Source: an uncultured Christensenellaceae bacterium (GTDB lineage: Bacteria; Bacillota; Clostridia; Christensenellales; UBA3700). From it: a stretch of DNA of 64,000 nt. The position numbers were made by a program, and so were the translations under genes. This document shows positions 42,283-52,093 of the stretch, piece after piece (position 1 is the stretch's first letter; each line of letters begins with the position of its first letter). Under the pieces are notes generated by a model. That model was not told where the DNA came from. It saw nothing but the letters and a program-made list of their open reading frames with translations, and made no database searches. The stretch is from contig CALWKW010000002.1 of the NCBI GenBank assembly GCA_944381365.1, forward strand, positions 190,318 through 254,317. The letters are read 5' to 3'.

Positions 42283-43536
42283 TTACTTCTTTTCTACCAA
42301 AACTTTTTTGAGTTTTGCAAATCTGGGCAAACCGTCCTCGAGAGGAGCCTTGCTGTCGCCTTGAATCAAAGGCAAAGCATAATCGATAAATTCTTGTGAA
42401 AGCATTGTTCCGTCATTGATAATCCATTCCTTGGGAACTTTCTTTTCTGTGTTTGCAGCTTTAGCTACACCCATAACACCCATCTTGCTCTTGTACTTAC
42501 CGGATGTCATATCTCTCTTGATGATTACCATCTTGTCTGTTGTACCCTTTACTGCGTACTTAACAGCTGCTGCACCTGCCTTGAAAGCTTCTTCTACATC
42601 GACTTTAGAAGCAAGGTGTGCACCGCATCTCTGCATCAATGAGAATTCGATTGCTCTTGTCTTGCAGCCAAACTTCTCTTTGCAAAGATTTGCAAGAGCT
42701 GTGCCTACACCGCCGAGCTGAGCATGACCGAAAGAGTCTTTTGCTACATTCTCGTTGATTTTTTCAGCAATCAATGTACCGTTCTCGTCAGCAATACCTT
42801 CGGAGATAACAATCATACATTTGCCGTTGTTTTCTTTCATTTTCTTTTCTACATCGCTGAGGAACTTCTCTGTGGAGAAAGGAACTTCAGGCAAGTAGAT
42901 AAGATCGGGACCAAGTCCTTTTGTACAAGCCAAAGCACTTGCTGCTGTCAACCAACCTGCATGACGACCCATAGCTTCTACTACTGTAATCATAGGTGTG
43001 TCATAAACAGTTGCGTCAAGCTTCAATTCCATAGTTGTGGTAGCAACATACTTTGCCGCAGAACCATAACCGGGACAATGGTCTGTACCAAACAAATCGT
43101 TGTCGATAGTCTTGGGTACGCCCATTACTCTGCATTCCCAACCTGACTTCTTCATGTATTTGCTGACCTTGTTGCAAGTATCCATAGAGTCATTTCCGCC
43201 GTTGTAGAAGAAATAACGAATGTTGTATTTCTTAAATACTTCCAAAAGTCTCTTATAATCTGTATCGTCTACCTTTTCTGCCTTCAACTTATATCTTACG
43301 CTACCGAGAGCAGAAGAAGGAGTATTCTTGAGCAACATGATTTCATTCATATCCTCTTTGCTGATATCGTAAAACTCTTCATTGAGTACGCCCTTGATAC
43401 CGTGAGCAGCACCGTATACTGCTGTAATGCAGTCTTGCTTCAAAGCTTCGGTAAATACACCAGCAGCACTGGAGTTGATAACGGATGAAGGACCACCCGA
43501 TTGACCAAACATACAAGCTCCAACTAACTTTTCCAT
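42283..43536 (-). CDS. pfp: pyrophosphate-dependent 6-phosphofructokinase
   Basis: A 417-residue group-II/X phosphofructokinase. The donor loop reads YNGGNDSMDT, where ATP enzymes have GGDGS, and the fructose-6-phosphate region reads GVPKTIDNDL, where ATP enzymes have PGTIDND. Both changes mark PPi use, so the reaction is reversible and saves ATP. MGRHAGWLTAASAL and FSLMQRCG are also conserved. It is a single-gene unit with its own terminator, 183 bp from pfkA on the same strand. Confidence 0.9.
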   Translation of the reverse strand: MEKLVGACMFGQSGGPSSVINSSAAGVFTEALKQDCITAVYGAAHGIKGVLNEEFYDISKEDMNEIMLLKNTPSSALGSVRYKLKAEKVDDTDYKRLLEVFKKYNIRYFFYNGGNDSMDTCNKVSKYMKKSGWECRVMGVPKTIDNDLFGTDHCPGYGSAAKYVATTTMELKLDATVYDTPMITVVEAMGRHAGWLTAASALACTKGLGPDLIYLPEVPFSTEKFLSDVEKKMKENNGKCMIVISEGIADENGTLIAEKINENVAKDSFGHAQLGGVGTALANLCKEKFGCKTRAIEFSLMQRCGAHLASKVDVEEAFKAGAAAVKYAVKGTTDKMVIIKRDMTSGKYKSKMGVMGVAKAANTEKKVPKEWIINDGTMLSQEFIDYALPLIQGDSKAPLEDGLPRFAKLKKVLVEKK

Positions 43537-43675
43537 AAATAAAAAGCCTCCAAAATTTTATCTGAAATACTTACAGTGATCTGTAAAACCATAATTATTT
43601 TATCAAATAACTTTGACAATAGCAAATCTTTTTATCAATTTTGCTAAAAAACTATAAATTTGCCGTTATATATGA

Positions 43676-43700
43676 CAAAAGGGCTTTTTGAGCCCTTTTG
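43676..43700 (-). terminator. terminator of pfkA
   Basis: Perfect 10-bp stem CAAAAGGGCT (43676-43685) with AGCCCTTTTG (43691-43700), 5-nt loop, 19 bp after the pfkA stop. Confidence 0.75.
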
Positions 43701-43719
43701 TTGATTTTGTCGATAATAA

Positions 43720-44685
43720 TTACAAACCGAGTATCATTGCCGTATCGTAAAGCTCTTTGTCAAAGTGTCTTTCCTTTGAAAGTGCTTCTGCGATATCTTC
43801 ATCGATGATTTTGTTGTCCTTGATGCCTACTACTCTGCCGCCCTTGTCCTGCATGAGCAAATCTACCGCTCTTACTGCACATCTTGCCGCAAGCACACGG
43901 TCAAACATAGAAGGTGCTCCGCCTCTTTGGATATATCCGAGAGTAGTCGTCTTGATAGAGCCCAAAATCCCGTTGTCTTTCAATTCCTGCTTGAGTTCTT
44001 CTGCTTTGCATACGCCTTCTGCAAGCACGATAATGTCAGAAGTCTTGCCAATTCTTTGGTTGAGAGAAATTTTCTTGACAATCTTTTTGAGGTCGCATTC
44101 TACTTCGGGTACCAATATCATCTCGGCACCGCCTGATATACCTGCATACAATGCTATATCTCCGCACTTTCTGCCCATAACTTCTATGATACATACTCTG
44201 TCATGCGATGTCATCGTATCACGCAAATTGTTGATAGCAGATACTACCGTGTTTACGCTTGTATCGAAACCGAGCGTATAATCGGTATAAGCCAAGTCAT
44301 TGTCTATTGTACCGGGGATACCTACTGCCTTGACGCCGAATTTTGTATACAAGTCCAAAGCACCTCTATAACTTCCGTCTCCGCCGATAACTACCAAGCC
44401 TTCAATGCCGTATGCTTCCATATTGTCTACGGCAATCTGCATGTATTTGTCTTCTCTGAATTCAGGACATCTCGCTGTCTTGAGGATTGTACCGCCTCTT
44501 TGAATAATATCGGATACAGAACGCTTATTCATTTCTATCATGTGATTGTTGATAAGTCCCGAATAGCCTCTTTCTATTCCGTACACCGTAAGACCGTTGT
44601 AGATAGCATAACGCACTACCGCTCTTACGCAAGCATTCATACCGGGAGCATCGCCACCGCTTGTCAATACACCAATTTTTTTCAT
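43720..44685 (-). CDS. pfkA: ATP-dependent 6-phosphofructokinase
   Basis: A 321-residue enzyme of the allosteric bacterial type. Motifs are GVLTSGGDAPGMNA, VVIGGDGSYRGA (ATP-type glycine) and GIPGTIDNDLAYTDYTLGFD with the catalytic aspartate, then EVMGRKCGDIAL. It commits fructose-6-phosphate to glycolysis. The start is the methionine after AGGAGG; the frame extends eight codons upstream. It follows dnaE, a usual clostridial order. Confidence 0.95.
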   Translation of the reverse strand: MKKIGVLTSGGDAPGMNACVRAVVRYAIYNGLTVYGIERGYSGLINNHMIEMNKRSVSDIIQRGGTILKTARCPEFREDKYMQIAVDNMEAYGIEGLVVIGGDGSYRGALDLYTKFGVKAVGIPGTIDNDLAYTDYTLGFDTSVNTVVSAINNLRDTMTSHDRVCIIEVMGRKCGDIALYAGISGGAEMILVPEVECDLKKIVKKISLNQRIGKTSDIIVLAEGVCKAEELKQELKDNGILGSIKTTTLGYIQRGGAPSMFDRVLAARCAVRAVDLLMQDKGGRVVGIKDNKIIDEDIAEALSKERHFDKELYDTAMILGL

Positions 44686-44834
44686 ATATCCTCCTAGCCT
44701 GCTAGGCAAAAATTTTTTTCTTTTTGGATTTTCGATATGTATTATATCAAATTAATTTGCATATTGCTACTATAATATAAAAGTTTTTACCAAATTTTTC
44801 AAAATGAATAAATTTTTATATCATTTTATTGTTT

Positions 44835-47800
44835 TTATTTCATATCCTTGACGACAATATTGTTGGCACCTACGATAGCTTTTATGCGGTTGACAAAATT
44901 CTCTTTTACCGTCACGCCCTTGCTGTAAAGCTGAGCTTTTGAATCATAGAACATCTTGAATACGACAGGCGTCACCCCGGGGAAAAGCTCTATCAAATCC
45001 AAAACTTCTCTATAACTTTTCATATCGTCTATCTTGATATACACCTTTTGAGAGCTGGCATTGACCTTGTGCTCTTGGGCGGGATTGTCTGTTTGAGTCT
45101 GCTCTTCGTTTTTGTTCCAAGGCTGGATTTCGGTGATATTGATGTTTATCTTTCCGTTGTTGCGTTTGACGGTACCTCTTATCATGACGATATTGTCATT
45201 GACAAGCAAATCTCTGTATTTGTCATACATCTTGGGGAATACCACGCCTTCGATTTCTGCATAAAGGTCTTCGAGCTTTGCATAAGCCATTATCGTGCCG
45301 CTCTTTGTGGTCTTTTTTTGTATTCCCGACATCATACAGCCGAATACGACATCTTTGTTTTCGTATTGATTGATAAGCTCGATATCGCTCTCTTCGAGTT
45401 CGTCTTCATCGAGGTTTTTGCTGAGAATATCGCTGAGCTTTGAAAGATTGAAGTCATATTTCTGCATCTCTTCTCTGTATTCGTCAAGAGGATGTCCGCT
45501 GACATAGACATTGAGCATTTCTTTTTCCATAGACAAAAGTTGTTTGTCAGGGAATTCTTTGAGATAAGGGATATTGTCTTCCGTGCTTTGTTCTTCTTCA
45601 TCCAAAAGTCCGAAAAGGCTTATCTGTCCGTTTGCCTGCATCTTTTTGTCATACATATTGACAAGCATTATGGATTCATAACTTGCCATCATCGCAGCTC
45701 TTGTATGTCCAAAACAATCAAATGCTCCTGCCTTTATAAGACACTCAACCATTTTTTTGTTGACCGTGCCGGCAGGCAATCTCGAAAGCAAATCAGATAT
45801 GGACTTGTATTCGCCGTTTTTCTTGCGTTCTTCTACCACCGCCTGCATTGCGGCTTCGCCGACATTCTTTATACCGCCGAGACCGAATCTCAACCCGTCA
45901 TTGTTTTCTACCGTGAATATTACAGACGACTTGTTGATATCGGGCGGATATACTTTTTTGTTGTAGTTTTTTACATAGGCGAGATACTTTGCGATTTCGT
46001 CAGACTTTGTGATTCTGTTGTTGATTACCGCAGCAAACAACTCGAGCATATAATATCTCTTAAGATATGCCGTCTGATATGTGAGCGTAGCATAAGCCGC
46101 AGCGTGCGATTTGTTGAACGCATACTTTGCAAAGTCCGCCATAGTATCGAATATCTTTTCTGCTTTTTCTTTGGATATGCCTCTGTGTATTGCACCTTCT
46201 ACCGCAGGAGCCGCTTTTTGTATGACAATGCCTTGCTCGTTGCGTTTTTCTGGCACAGCGGGACAGCCGTTGATAAATACCGTCTTTTCGGCATTCATTA
46301 CTTCTACTTTTTTCTTACCCATGGCACGGCGTAGATTGTCCGCTCTTCCCATGGTATATCCCGCACAATACTGCACGGCTTGCATTACCTGCTCCTGATA
46401 TACGAAAAATCCGAATGTCACATCCAATATCTTTTCAAGCTGAGGTGCGTCATATTGTATGAGGTCCCTGTTTGCTCTTGCGTTGAGATAATCTGGAATA
46501 CAGCTCATAGGTCCCGGACGATACAATGATATACCTGCTATTACTTCTTCAAGGTTCTTGGGTTGATAGCTCTTCAAAAAGCTCTTCATGCCCGCACTTT
46601 CAAGCTGGAACACTGCTTCGGTTTCGCCCGTGCCGATAAGTTTGTAGACTTCTTCGTCTTCATAGCCAAGCTTGTCAAAATCTATCTCCACGCCGTGATT
46701 TTCTTTGACATACTTGAGTGCCTTGTCAATATCCGTCAATGTCGTAAGTCCCAAGAAGTCCATCTTGAGCATACCGAGCTGCTCAACTTCTTCTTTTTGG
46801 AACTGAGTGGTGATATCCGGACCGTTTCTTTGCAAAGGCACATGGTCGCTTATGACTTCTTTGCATATTACGACACCTGCTGCGTGCTTAGAGCAGTTTC
46901 TGGGCAAGCCCTCGATATTGAGTGCCATATCTATTACCCTGTGCATCTCGGGATTGTTGTTGTAAATCTCAATTACCTCGGGATTTTTCAACTTCAAGTC
47001 CTCTTCTTTTGTGGACTTGCTTCTGCCAAGCACCTTGTCGAGCGTAACGCCGGGGGCATTGGGAATAAGTTTTGTGGTGGCATTTACTATGTCCAAAGGC
47101 ACGTTATATACTCTCGCCACATCCTTGATAGCACCCTTTGCCTTCATAGTACCGAGTGCAAGAATCTGACATACCTTTTCTTTGCCGTATTTTCTTATTA
47201 CATATTCTATTACTTCGCCTCGTCTGTCCATACAGAAGTCGACATCGAAGTCGGGAGCGGATACTCTTTCAGGATTGAGAAAACGCTCAAAAATCAAGCT
47301 GTATTTTAAAGGGTCAAGGTTGGTTATGCCGATAGCATAAGCTATTATCGAGCCTACGCCGCTGCCTCGTCCCGGGCCAACGGGAATTTTTTGAGTGCGG
47401 GCATAATTGATAAAGTCCCACACAATGAGATAGTATTCTGCAAAGCCCGTACGGATTATGATGCCAAGCTCGTATTCTGCTCTTTCTCTTATTTCATCTG
47501 TGATAGTGCCGTATCTTCTCTCGAGTCCTTCATAAGCAAGTTTTCTCAAATATTCGGGAGGTGTGCTGCCGTCCTCGGGAGTATAAGGAGGATACAAGTC
47601 TTCTTTTTCTATGATGACATGGCACTTATTCATTACCTCGATAGTATTTGTAAGAGCCTCGGGACACCATGAGAAAATCTCTTTCATTTCCTCATAGCTT
47701 TTGAGATAGAATTGGTCACTTCCCATTTCCATGCCCGTGACATCGTTTATGGTCTTGCCTGTGTTTATACGCACCAACAAGTCTTGAGATACATAATCTT

Positions 47801-48725
47801 CTCGTCTTATGTAGTGGACATCGTTTGTAGCGACAAGCTTGACATTGAGCTCTTTTGCAAGTCTTACGAGATCGTCTCTTATACGGCGTTGCTCTTCAAG
47901 ACCGTGGTCCTGAAGCTCGATATAAAAGTCGCCTTCCTCAAACATGTTTTTGAGTTTTGTGGCATACTCTTTTGCTCCTTCATAGTCGCCCATGAGAAGC
48001 AATCTGGGAATTTTGCCCGAAAGACAGGCAGATAGACATATTACGCCTTTTGAGTGTTTTGCAAGTAAGTCAAGGTCAATTCTCGGCTTATAATAAAATC
48101 CGTCTATGTACGCAAGCGAATCCATCTTTACAAGATTGCGGTATCCTTCATTGTTTTTGGCAAGAAGTACCAAGTGATTACGCTCGTTGCTGTCAGTACT
48201 GTACATATTTTCGCATGTATAGAATTCACAGCCAATTACAGGATTGAGGTTTCGCTCCTGTGCCGCCTTGTAGAATGTATATGCTCCAAACATATTTCCG
48301 TGGTCAGTAAGTGCACAACCTGGCAAACCCAATTTTACGCATTCGTCAAGCAAAGGAGAATCGTGTCCTTTTGTTATTCTTGCAAGTCCGTCCAAAAGAG
48401 AATATTCTGAGTGGACATGCAAATGTATAAAAGGCTTTTTGTCGTTTTCTTTTTTTACCTTTTCTTCTTTATCGGATTTGTCCTCTTTTTTGTCTTTTTT
48501 CTCCTCTGCTTTTTTATCTTTAGTTTGGTCGTTGTCTGATTTTTTTGCATCGGAAGAATTGTCCTCAGCTTTTTCTGACGACTCGATTTTTTCTTTATCG
48601 GATTTTTCTTTTTGGATATCTTCAGAAATTGTCTTGGCTTTATGCTCGGGCTTGTCCGACTCCATCATCTTGTCAAGACTATCCAAAAGTCCTCCGCTGA
48701 TATCTTCAAATTTATTCTCTTCCAT
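44835..48725 (-). CDS. dnaE: DNA polymerase III alpha subunit (DnaE) with a charged N-terminal extension
   Basis: A 1296-residue replicative polymerase. The PHP domain opens at about residue 99 (FIHLHVHSEYSLLDG), the catalytic aspartates appear in APDFDVDFC, followed by the KYGKEKVCQILALGTMKAKG region, a helix-hairpin-helix part and a C-terminal OB fold (GTVKRNNGKININITE). The first ~98 residues are a low-complexity K/E/D/S extension not found in ordinary DnaE. GAGGGAGAATACG before the ATG supports this start. It overlaps whiA by 14 bp. Confidence 0.95.
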   Translation of the reverse strand: MEENKFEDISGGLLDSLDKMMESDKPEHKAKTISEDIQKEKSDKEKIESSEKAEDNSSDAKKSDNDQTKDKKAEEKKDKKEDKSDKEEKVKKENDKKPFIHLHVHSEYSLLDGLARITKGHDSPLLDECVKLGLPGCALTDHGNMFGAYTFYKAAQERNLNPVIGCEFYTCENMYSTDSNERNHLVLLAKNNEGYRNLVKMDSLAYIDGFYYKPRIDLDLLAKHSKGVICLSACLSGKIPRLLLMGDYEGAKEYATKLKNMFEEGDFYIELQDHGLEEQRRIRDDLVRLAKELNVKLVATNDVHYIRREDYVSQDLLVRINTGKTINDVTGMEMGSDQFYLKSYEEMKEIFSWCPEALTNTIEVMNKCHVIIEKEDLYPPYTPEDGSTPPEYLRKLAYEGLERRYGTITDEIRERAEYELGIIIRTGFAEYYLIVWDFINYARTQKIPVGPGRGSGVGSIIAYAIGITNLDPLKYSLIFERFLNPERVSAPDFDVDFCMDRRGEVIEYVIRKYGKEKVCQILALGTMKAKGAIKDVARVYNVPLDIVNATTKLIPNAPGVTLDKVLGRSKSTKEEDLKLKNPEVIEIYNNNPEMHRVIDMALNIEGLPRNCSKHAAGVVICKEVISDHVPLQRNGPDITTQFQKEEVEQLGMLKMDFLGLTTLTDIDKALKYVKENHGVEIDFDKLGYEDEEVYKLIGTGETEAVFQLESAGMKSFLKSYQPKNLEEVIAGISLYRPGPMSCIPDYLNARANRDLIQYDAPQLEKILDVTFGFFVYQEQVMQAVQYCAGYTMGRADNLRRAMGKKKVEVMNAEKTVFINGCPAVPEKRNEQGIVIQKAAPAVEGAIHRGISKEKAEKIFDTMADFAKYAFNKSHAAAYATLTYQTAYLKRYYMLELFAAVINNRITKSDEIAKYLAYVKNYNKKVYPPDINKSSVIFTVENNDGLRFGLGGIKNVGEAAMQAVVEERKKNGEYKSISDLLSRLPAGTVNKKMVECLIKAGAFDCFGHTRAAMMASYESIMLVNMYDKKMQANGQISLFGLLDEEEQSTEDNIPYLKEFPDKQLLSMEKEMLNVYVSGHPLDEYREEMQKYDFNLSKLSDILSKNLDEDELEESDIELINQYENKDVVFGCMMSGIQKKTTKSGTIMAYAKLEDLYAEIEGVVFPKMYDKYRDLLVNDNIVMIRGTVKRNNGKININITEIQPWNKNEEQTQTDNPAQEHKVNASSQKVYIKIDDMKSYREVLDLIELFPGVTPVVFKMFYDSKAQLYSKGVTVKENFVNRIKAIVGANNIVVKDMK

Positions 48726-49656
48726 CGTATTCTCCCTCTGCTATCTCCAATATCTTGTTGAGAGCTCTCGACAAACTCGTCTTGCTCATTGACAATTTGT
48801 CTGCAAGCTCTTTCATGCTGTCCTCTTTGTTTTCAAGTCTTGCTATGGCTATCTTCTTGAGTTTTGCATCAAGACTTTCTATGAGTCCTTTTTCCTCCAA
48901 AAATTTTATGGCGTCAGTGTATTTTTTTACACCTGCCAGCATTTTGTTGTAATTAGCCATATAAAAATTGCTCATTCTGTTGAATTCGTTTTCGTTTTCT
49001 CTTTGAGCAAGAATATTGTTGAGCTCCAAGACGCAATTATTTGCATTGCACATCGCAAGGATATCCGCTATATCGCTGCTGTTTCTCGATTGCAAAATCT
49101 GTCCCGTCTTGGTGTCAGTTTGTTTTAGCTCTATGTTATAGCCTGCCATTTTGTCAGAAAAAGCCTTGCAATACTCTTCATCGCTGAAGGATATCTGCAA
49201 AGAATAGTTTGAGTATTCCTCATCGGGAAACCTGAGTTTTCCCGTCACAAGCAAAAGACCTTTGAGATATGAATAAAAAAGTTTGTCATCATTCAAAGAC
49301 AAAAGATATTTTACTCCGTTGTCCACCACAAAATTATCTTCTTCATAGTGGCTGAGATGCAATGTTTTTAGCAATTCGTCTGCCGAATTGTCCTTTACCT
49401 CTATTCTGTATACGCTTTCGCCTCTTGCACCTTTTTGCACAAAAAACACATCTTCTTTGCAAAATTCTCTCACTATCGGCAATACAGCAAGGGCATCGTC
49501 TTTTGACTTGAATTCATAAGTAAGCGTGACTGATTTTTTGTACAACTCGATTACGCCGCAAATTTTTGTCACGGCGACAAGAAAAGGAAGCTTATGCTCC
49601 CCGTCTTTGGGTATCTTTTCGATAATATCTTTTTTGAGTCGGTCAGTAAAATCCAT
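48712..49656 (-). CDS. whiA: sporulation/cell-division regulator WhiA
   Basis: A 314-residue protein with a degenerate LAGLIDADG-homing-endonuclease-like N-terminal domain (YLKGLLLVTGKLRFP marks its second half) and a C-terminal helix-turn-helix of the sigma-70 region-4 type (LADKLSMSKTSLSRALNKI). It binds DNA and affects division and nucleoid organisation. The overlap with dnaE is typical in Clostridia. The usual upstream partners rapZ and yvcK (glmR) are missing here. Confidence 0.93.
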   Translation of the reverse strand: MDFTDRLKKDIIEKIPKDGEHKLPFLVAVTKICGVIELYKKSVTLTYEFKSKDDALAVLPIVREFCKEDVFFVQKGARGESVYRIEVKDNSADELLKTLHLSHYEEDNFVVDNGVKYLLSLNDDKLFYSYLKGLLLVTGKLRFPDEEYSNYSLQISFSDEEYCKAFSDKMAGYNIELKQTDTKTGQILQSRNSSDIADILAMCNANNCVLELNNILAQRENENEFNRMSNFYMANYNKMLAGVKKYTDAIKFLEEKGLIESLDAKLKKIAIARLENKEDSMKELADKLSMSKTSLSRALNKILEIAEGEYDGRE

Positions 49657-49714
49657 AGCTTTTAATTCTCTTATGTCTATACTGAAAAATATCAGCTAAA
49701 ATACTTTTTCCCTT

Positions 49715-50476
49715 CTAACGCTTTGATCTCAAATCAAGCTTTTTGCCGCAAATGTTGGCAATTCTCTCTTCGGGGATATCAAATTTTTTCACAAGCTCCA
49801 AAGCAAAATCGCAGCTTGCTATGTTATCGGGTTTGTGTGCGTCAGAATTGATTACAAAATTGCAGTCTGTGGAAAGAAGCTGCTCTATGCTCTTATCGTC
49901 AGGAGTCTTGTGTCTTGACGATAGCTCCACATAAGTGCCGTAGTCCGCACATACCTTGCCCACTTCTTTATAGTCTATATCAAGTCTGAATCCGGGGTGA
50001 GTAAGAATGTCTATCTTGTGCCTTTTGATTGCGTTGACAAACATTGTGGTATTGCGTGCTATCTGTCCTTTTGTGGACTTCATAGTGTACTTTGTGAGAG
50101 CATTCCAAGTAATTTTGAAATAATCGCTGAATTTATAGGGAAAAGATGTGAGATGATATCCTGCCAAGACAATATCGAGTTTTTTCATGTCATCGTCCTT
50201 GACATCGATATCCCCCGCCATACCGAGTATATTTGCCTCTATACCCAAAAGAAGAGTGAGCGAATCAAAGTTCTTTTGCACTTCTTCAAGGTCCTTTCTC
50301 ATCTTGTCATACTTTTTGGGACTTACGCCGACAATAGGATGTCTTACGGCATGGTCAGTAATAGCCAGAATTTCCAAGCCTTTTTGGCTTGCGGCTTTTG
50401 CATTGTCCATAATCGTACCGCTGCCGTGCGAATACCTCGTATGGGAATGATAATCAGCTGTCAGCCTAATATCCAT
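49715..50476 (-). CDS. PHP-domain metal-dependent phosphoesterase (YcdX-like)
   Basis: A 253-residue protein with the PHP metal motifs DYHSHTRYSHGSG, ILAITDHAVRH, LLGIEANIL, ILTHPGFRLD and NSDAHKPDNI, so all clusters of metal ligands are present. The YcdX-type group hydrolyses phosphate esters in a three-zinc site; the physiological substrate is unknown. It is 48 bp after murB and precedes whiA, the standard place of this gene. Confidence 0.9.
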   Translation of the reverse strand: MDIRLTADYHSHTRYSHGSGTIMDNAKAASQKGLEILAITDHAVRHPIVGVSPKKYDKMRKDLEEVQKNFDSLTLLLGIEANILGMAGDIDVKDDDMKKLDIVLAGYHLTSFPYKFSDYFKITWNALTKYTMKSTKGQIARNTTMFVNAIKRHKIDILTHPGFRLDIDYKEVGKVCADYGTYVELSSRHKTPDDKSIEQLLSTDCNFVINSDAHKPDNIASCDFALELVKKFDIPEERIANICGKKLDLRSKR

Positions 50477-50524
50477 TACAGCTTGTCCTCCATTGTTTTT
50501 ACGGACAAAAGAATGTCCGAATAA

Positions 50525-51397
50525 TCAAAATATATCTACTTCATATTGTAGCTTAATATCAAATAGTTTGTCAACTTCTTGCCTTGCATAATTGCCAAGC
50601 TCGAGAAAGTCCGAAGCGGTCGCATTGCCTGTGTTGAGTATAAAATTCGCATGCTTTTCGGATATCTTTGCACCTCCAATCTTCATACCTTTCAAGCCCG
50701 CTTTGTCGATATAATATCCCGCCGATACTTCCCCTGCTTTTTTAAAAGTGCTGCCCAAAGATATACCCGAAGGCTGACTTTTTTGTCTTGCAAGCCTATA
50801 TGCCATCATATCCCTTGCGATAATATTTCTGTTCCCACGGCTCAATTCTATACATGCCCCGATTGCAATTCCTCGTTCTTTAAGGCAAGAGTGTCTGTAA
50901 GAAAAATCCATATTGCAAGCTTTTATTCTCTCTATTTCCCCGTCAACCAATATATCGACATACTCAATCACATCAGCGATTTGTCTGCCGTATGCCGAAC
51001 AATTCATTGCTATTCCCCCCCCTATCGTCCCCGGGATAGAGCACAATCCTTCAAGTCCGCTCAAGCCTCTTTCTAAGGCAAGTTTTGCAAGCTTTGGAAG
51101 GCTTTCGCCTGCATTGACATACAAGACATTTTCATTGCACTCGATACCTTTAAGCTCTTTTGTGCAAATGACCACTCCGTCAATGCCTTCATCCTTTATA
51201 AGCACATTTGTGCCATTGGCGATAATCTTATAATTTTCGCCTGCTCTTTTCAATAAGTCTACCGCCTGAATAAGCTCCCATTTGTCCGTAGGAAAAATCA
51301 CTGCACCTATGTTGCCGCCGCATCTGAATGCCGACAATGAAGGGTGCGAAAATACCACTTTAGAATCGAGTTCTGTCAAAAAAGATAATCTGTCCAT
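50525..51397 (-). CDS. murB: UDP-N-acetylenolpyruvoylglucosamine reductase
   Basis: A 290-residue FAD enzyme of peptidoglycan precursor synthesis. FAD-binding parts are ANGTNVLIKDEGIDG and GLSGLEGLCSIPGTIGGGIAMN; the catalytic serine region reads SGISLGSTFKKAGE and the tail HANFILNTGNATASD. Length fits the type IIa form of Gram-positives. It reduces UDP-GlcNAc-enolpyruvate to UDP-MurNAc with NADPH. Confidence 0.94.
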   Translation of the reverse strand: MDRLSFLTELDSKVVFSHPSLSAFRCGGNIGAVIFPTDKWELIQAVDLLKRAGENYKIIANGTNVLIKDEGIDGVVICTKELKGIECNENVLYVNAGESLPKLAKLALERGLSGLEGLCSIPGTIGGGIAMNCSAYGRQIADVIEYVDILVDGEIERIKACNMDFSYRHSCLKERGIAIGACIELSRGNRNIIARDMMAYRLARQKSQPSGISLGSTFKKAGEVSAGYYIDKAGLKGMKIGGAKISEKHANFILNTGNATASDFLELGNYARQEVDKLFDIKLQYEVDIF

Positions 51398-51460
51398 AAT
51401 AAAGTATATTCTGGTAGATTAACTAATTATACAAATTCGTAATTATAAATTTATCATTAA

Positions 51461-51486
51461 AAAAAAGGAGGTTTCACCTCCTTTTT
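51461..51486. terminator. terminator of the GntR-ABC unit
   Basis: AAAAAGGAGGT pairs with ACCTCCTTTTT around TTC. It is symmetric and sits right before the permease stop on the minus strand, ending that operon. Confidence 0.85.
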
Positions 51487-51487
51487 A

Positions 51488-52093
51488 TTAGAATTCTTTT
51501 TTATTATATATTTTCAGTGAAATAAAATAGGAAACAATGATTGACAACAATATAACAAATAAACTAATTATACTTATTATTGCTCCTGATGTTATATTTA
51601 TCTTTTTAAATACAAATTCTGCAATGCCTATCATAAAACATACAGCTATTAATATTATGGCAATAAGAAATATCCTTGATTTTTCAACTCCGAATTTATA
51701 AATAGCAGGCAAACAACAAGAAATCACTATTATTTGAAACAATATAAGTATTACCAATTCTGCCCAAGAATTTTCTTGTGTTTTGATTAAAGCAAAAGCA
51801 ACTATGCTAAAAAGATTTGCTATAATCCCCACTCCTACTCCTATAACATATTTTTCCAGAACTATTATTTTAGGATTAAGACCACTGGCAGCAACAAATT
51901 TTGGCCAACTGTCTCTTTCTTCATAAGCGAATGTGGTCATAATTATGCTTATTTCACTCACAATTCCCATTGCATATAAATAACTTATATTTTTTAATAA
52001 TACTGATACGACAAAACAAATGATTACTGTGGCTAAATACCATAAAATCATTTTTTTTGTATTACATAAATCTTTAATCAACAATCCTATCAT
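51488..52093 (-). CDS. ABC-2 type permease
   Basis: A 201-residue membrane protein with six predicted helices, all in a compact core. It opens MIGLLIKDLCNTKKMILWYL and keeps the ERDSWPKFVAASGLNPK loop typical of ABC-2/YtrC-YtrD-like permeases. It overlaps the ATPase gene by 4 bp. The base composition is lower in GC than the flanking operons, which may hint at later acquisition. Confidence 0.82.
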   Translation of the reverse strand: MIGLLIKDLCNTKKMILWYLATVIICFVVSVLLKNISYLYAMGIVSEISIIMTTFAYEERDSWPKFVAASGLNPKIIVLEKYVIGVGVGIIANLFSIVAFALIKTQENSWAELVILILFQIIVISCCLPAIYKFGVEKSRIFLIAIILIAVCFMIGIAEFVFKKINITSGAIISIISLFVILLSIIVSYFISLKIYNKKEF

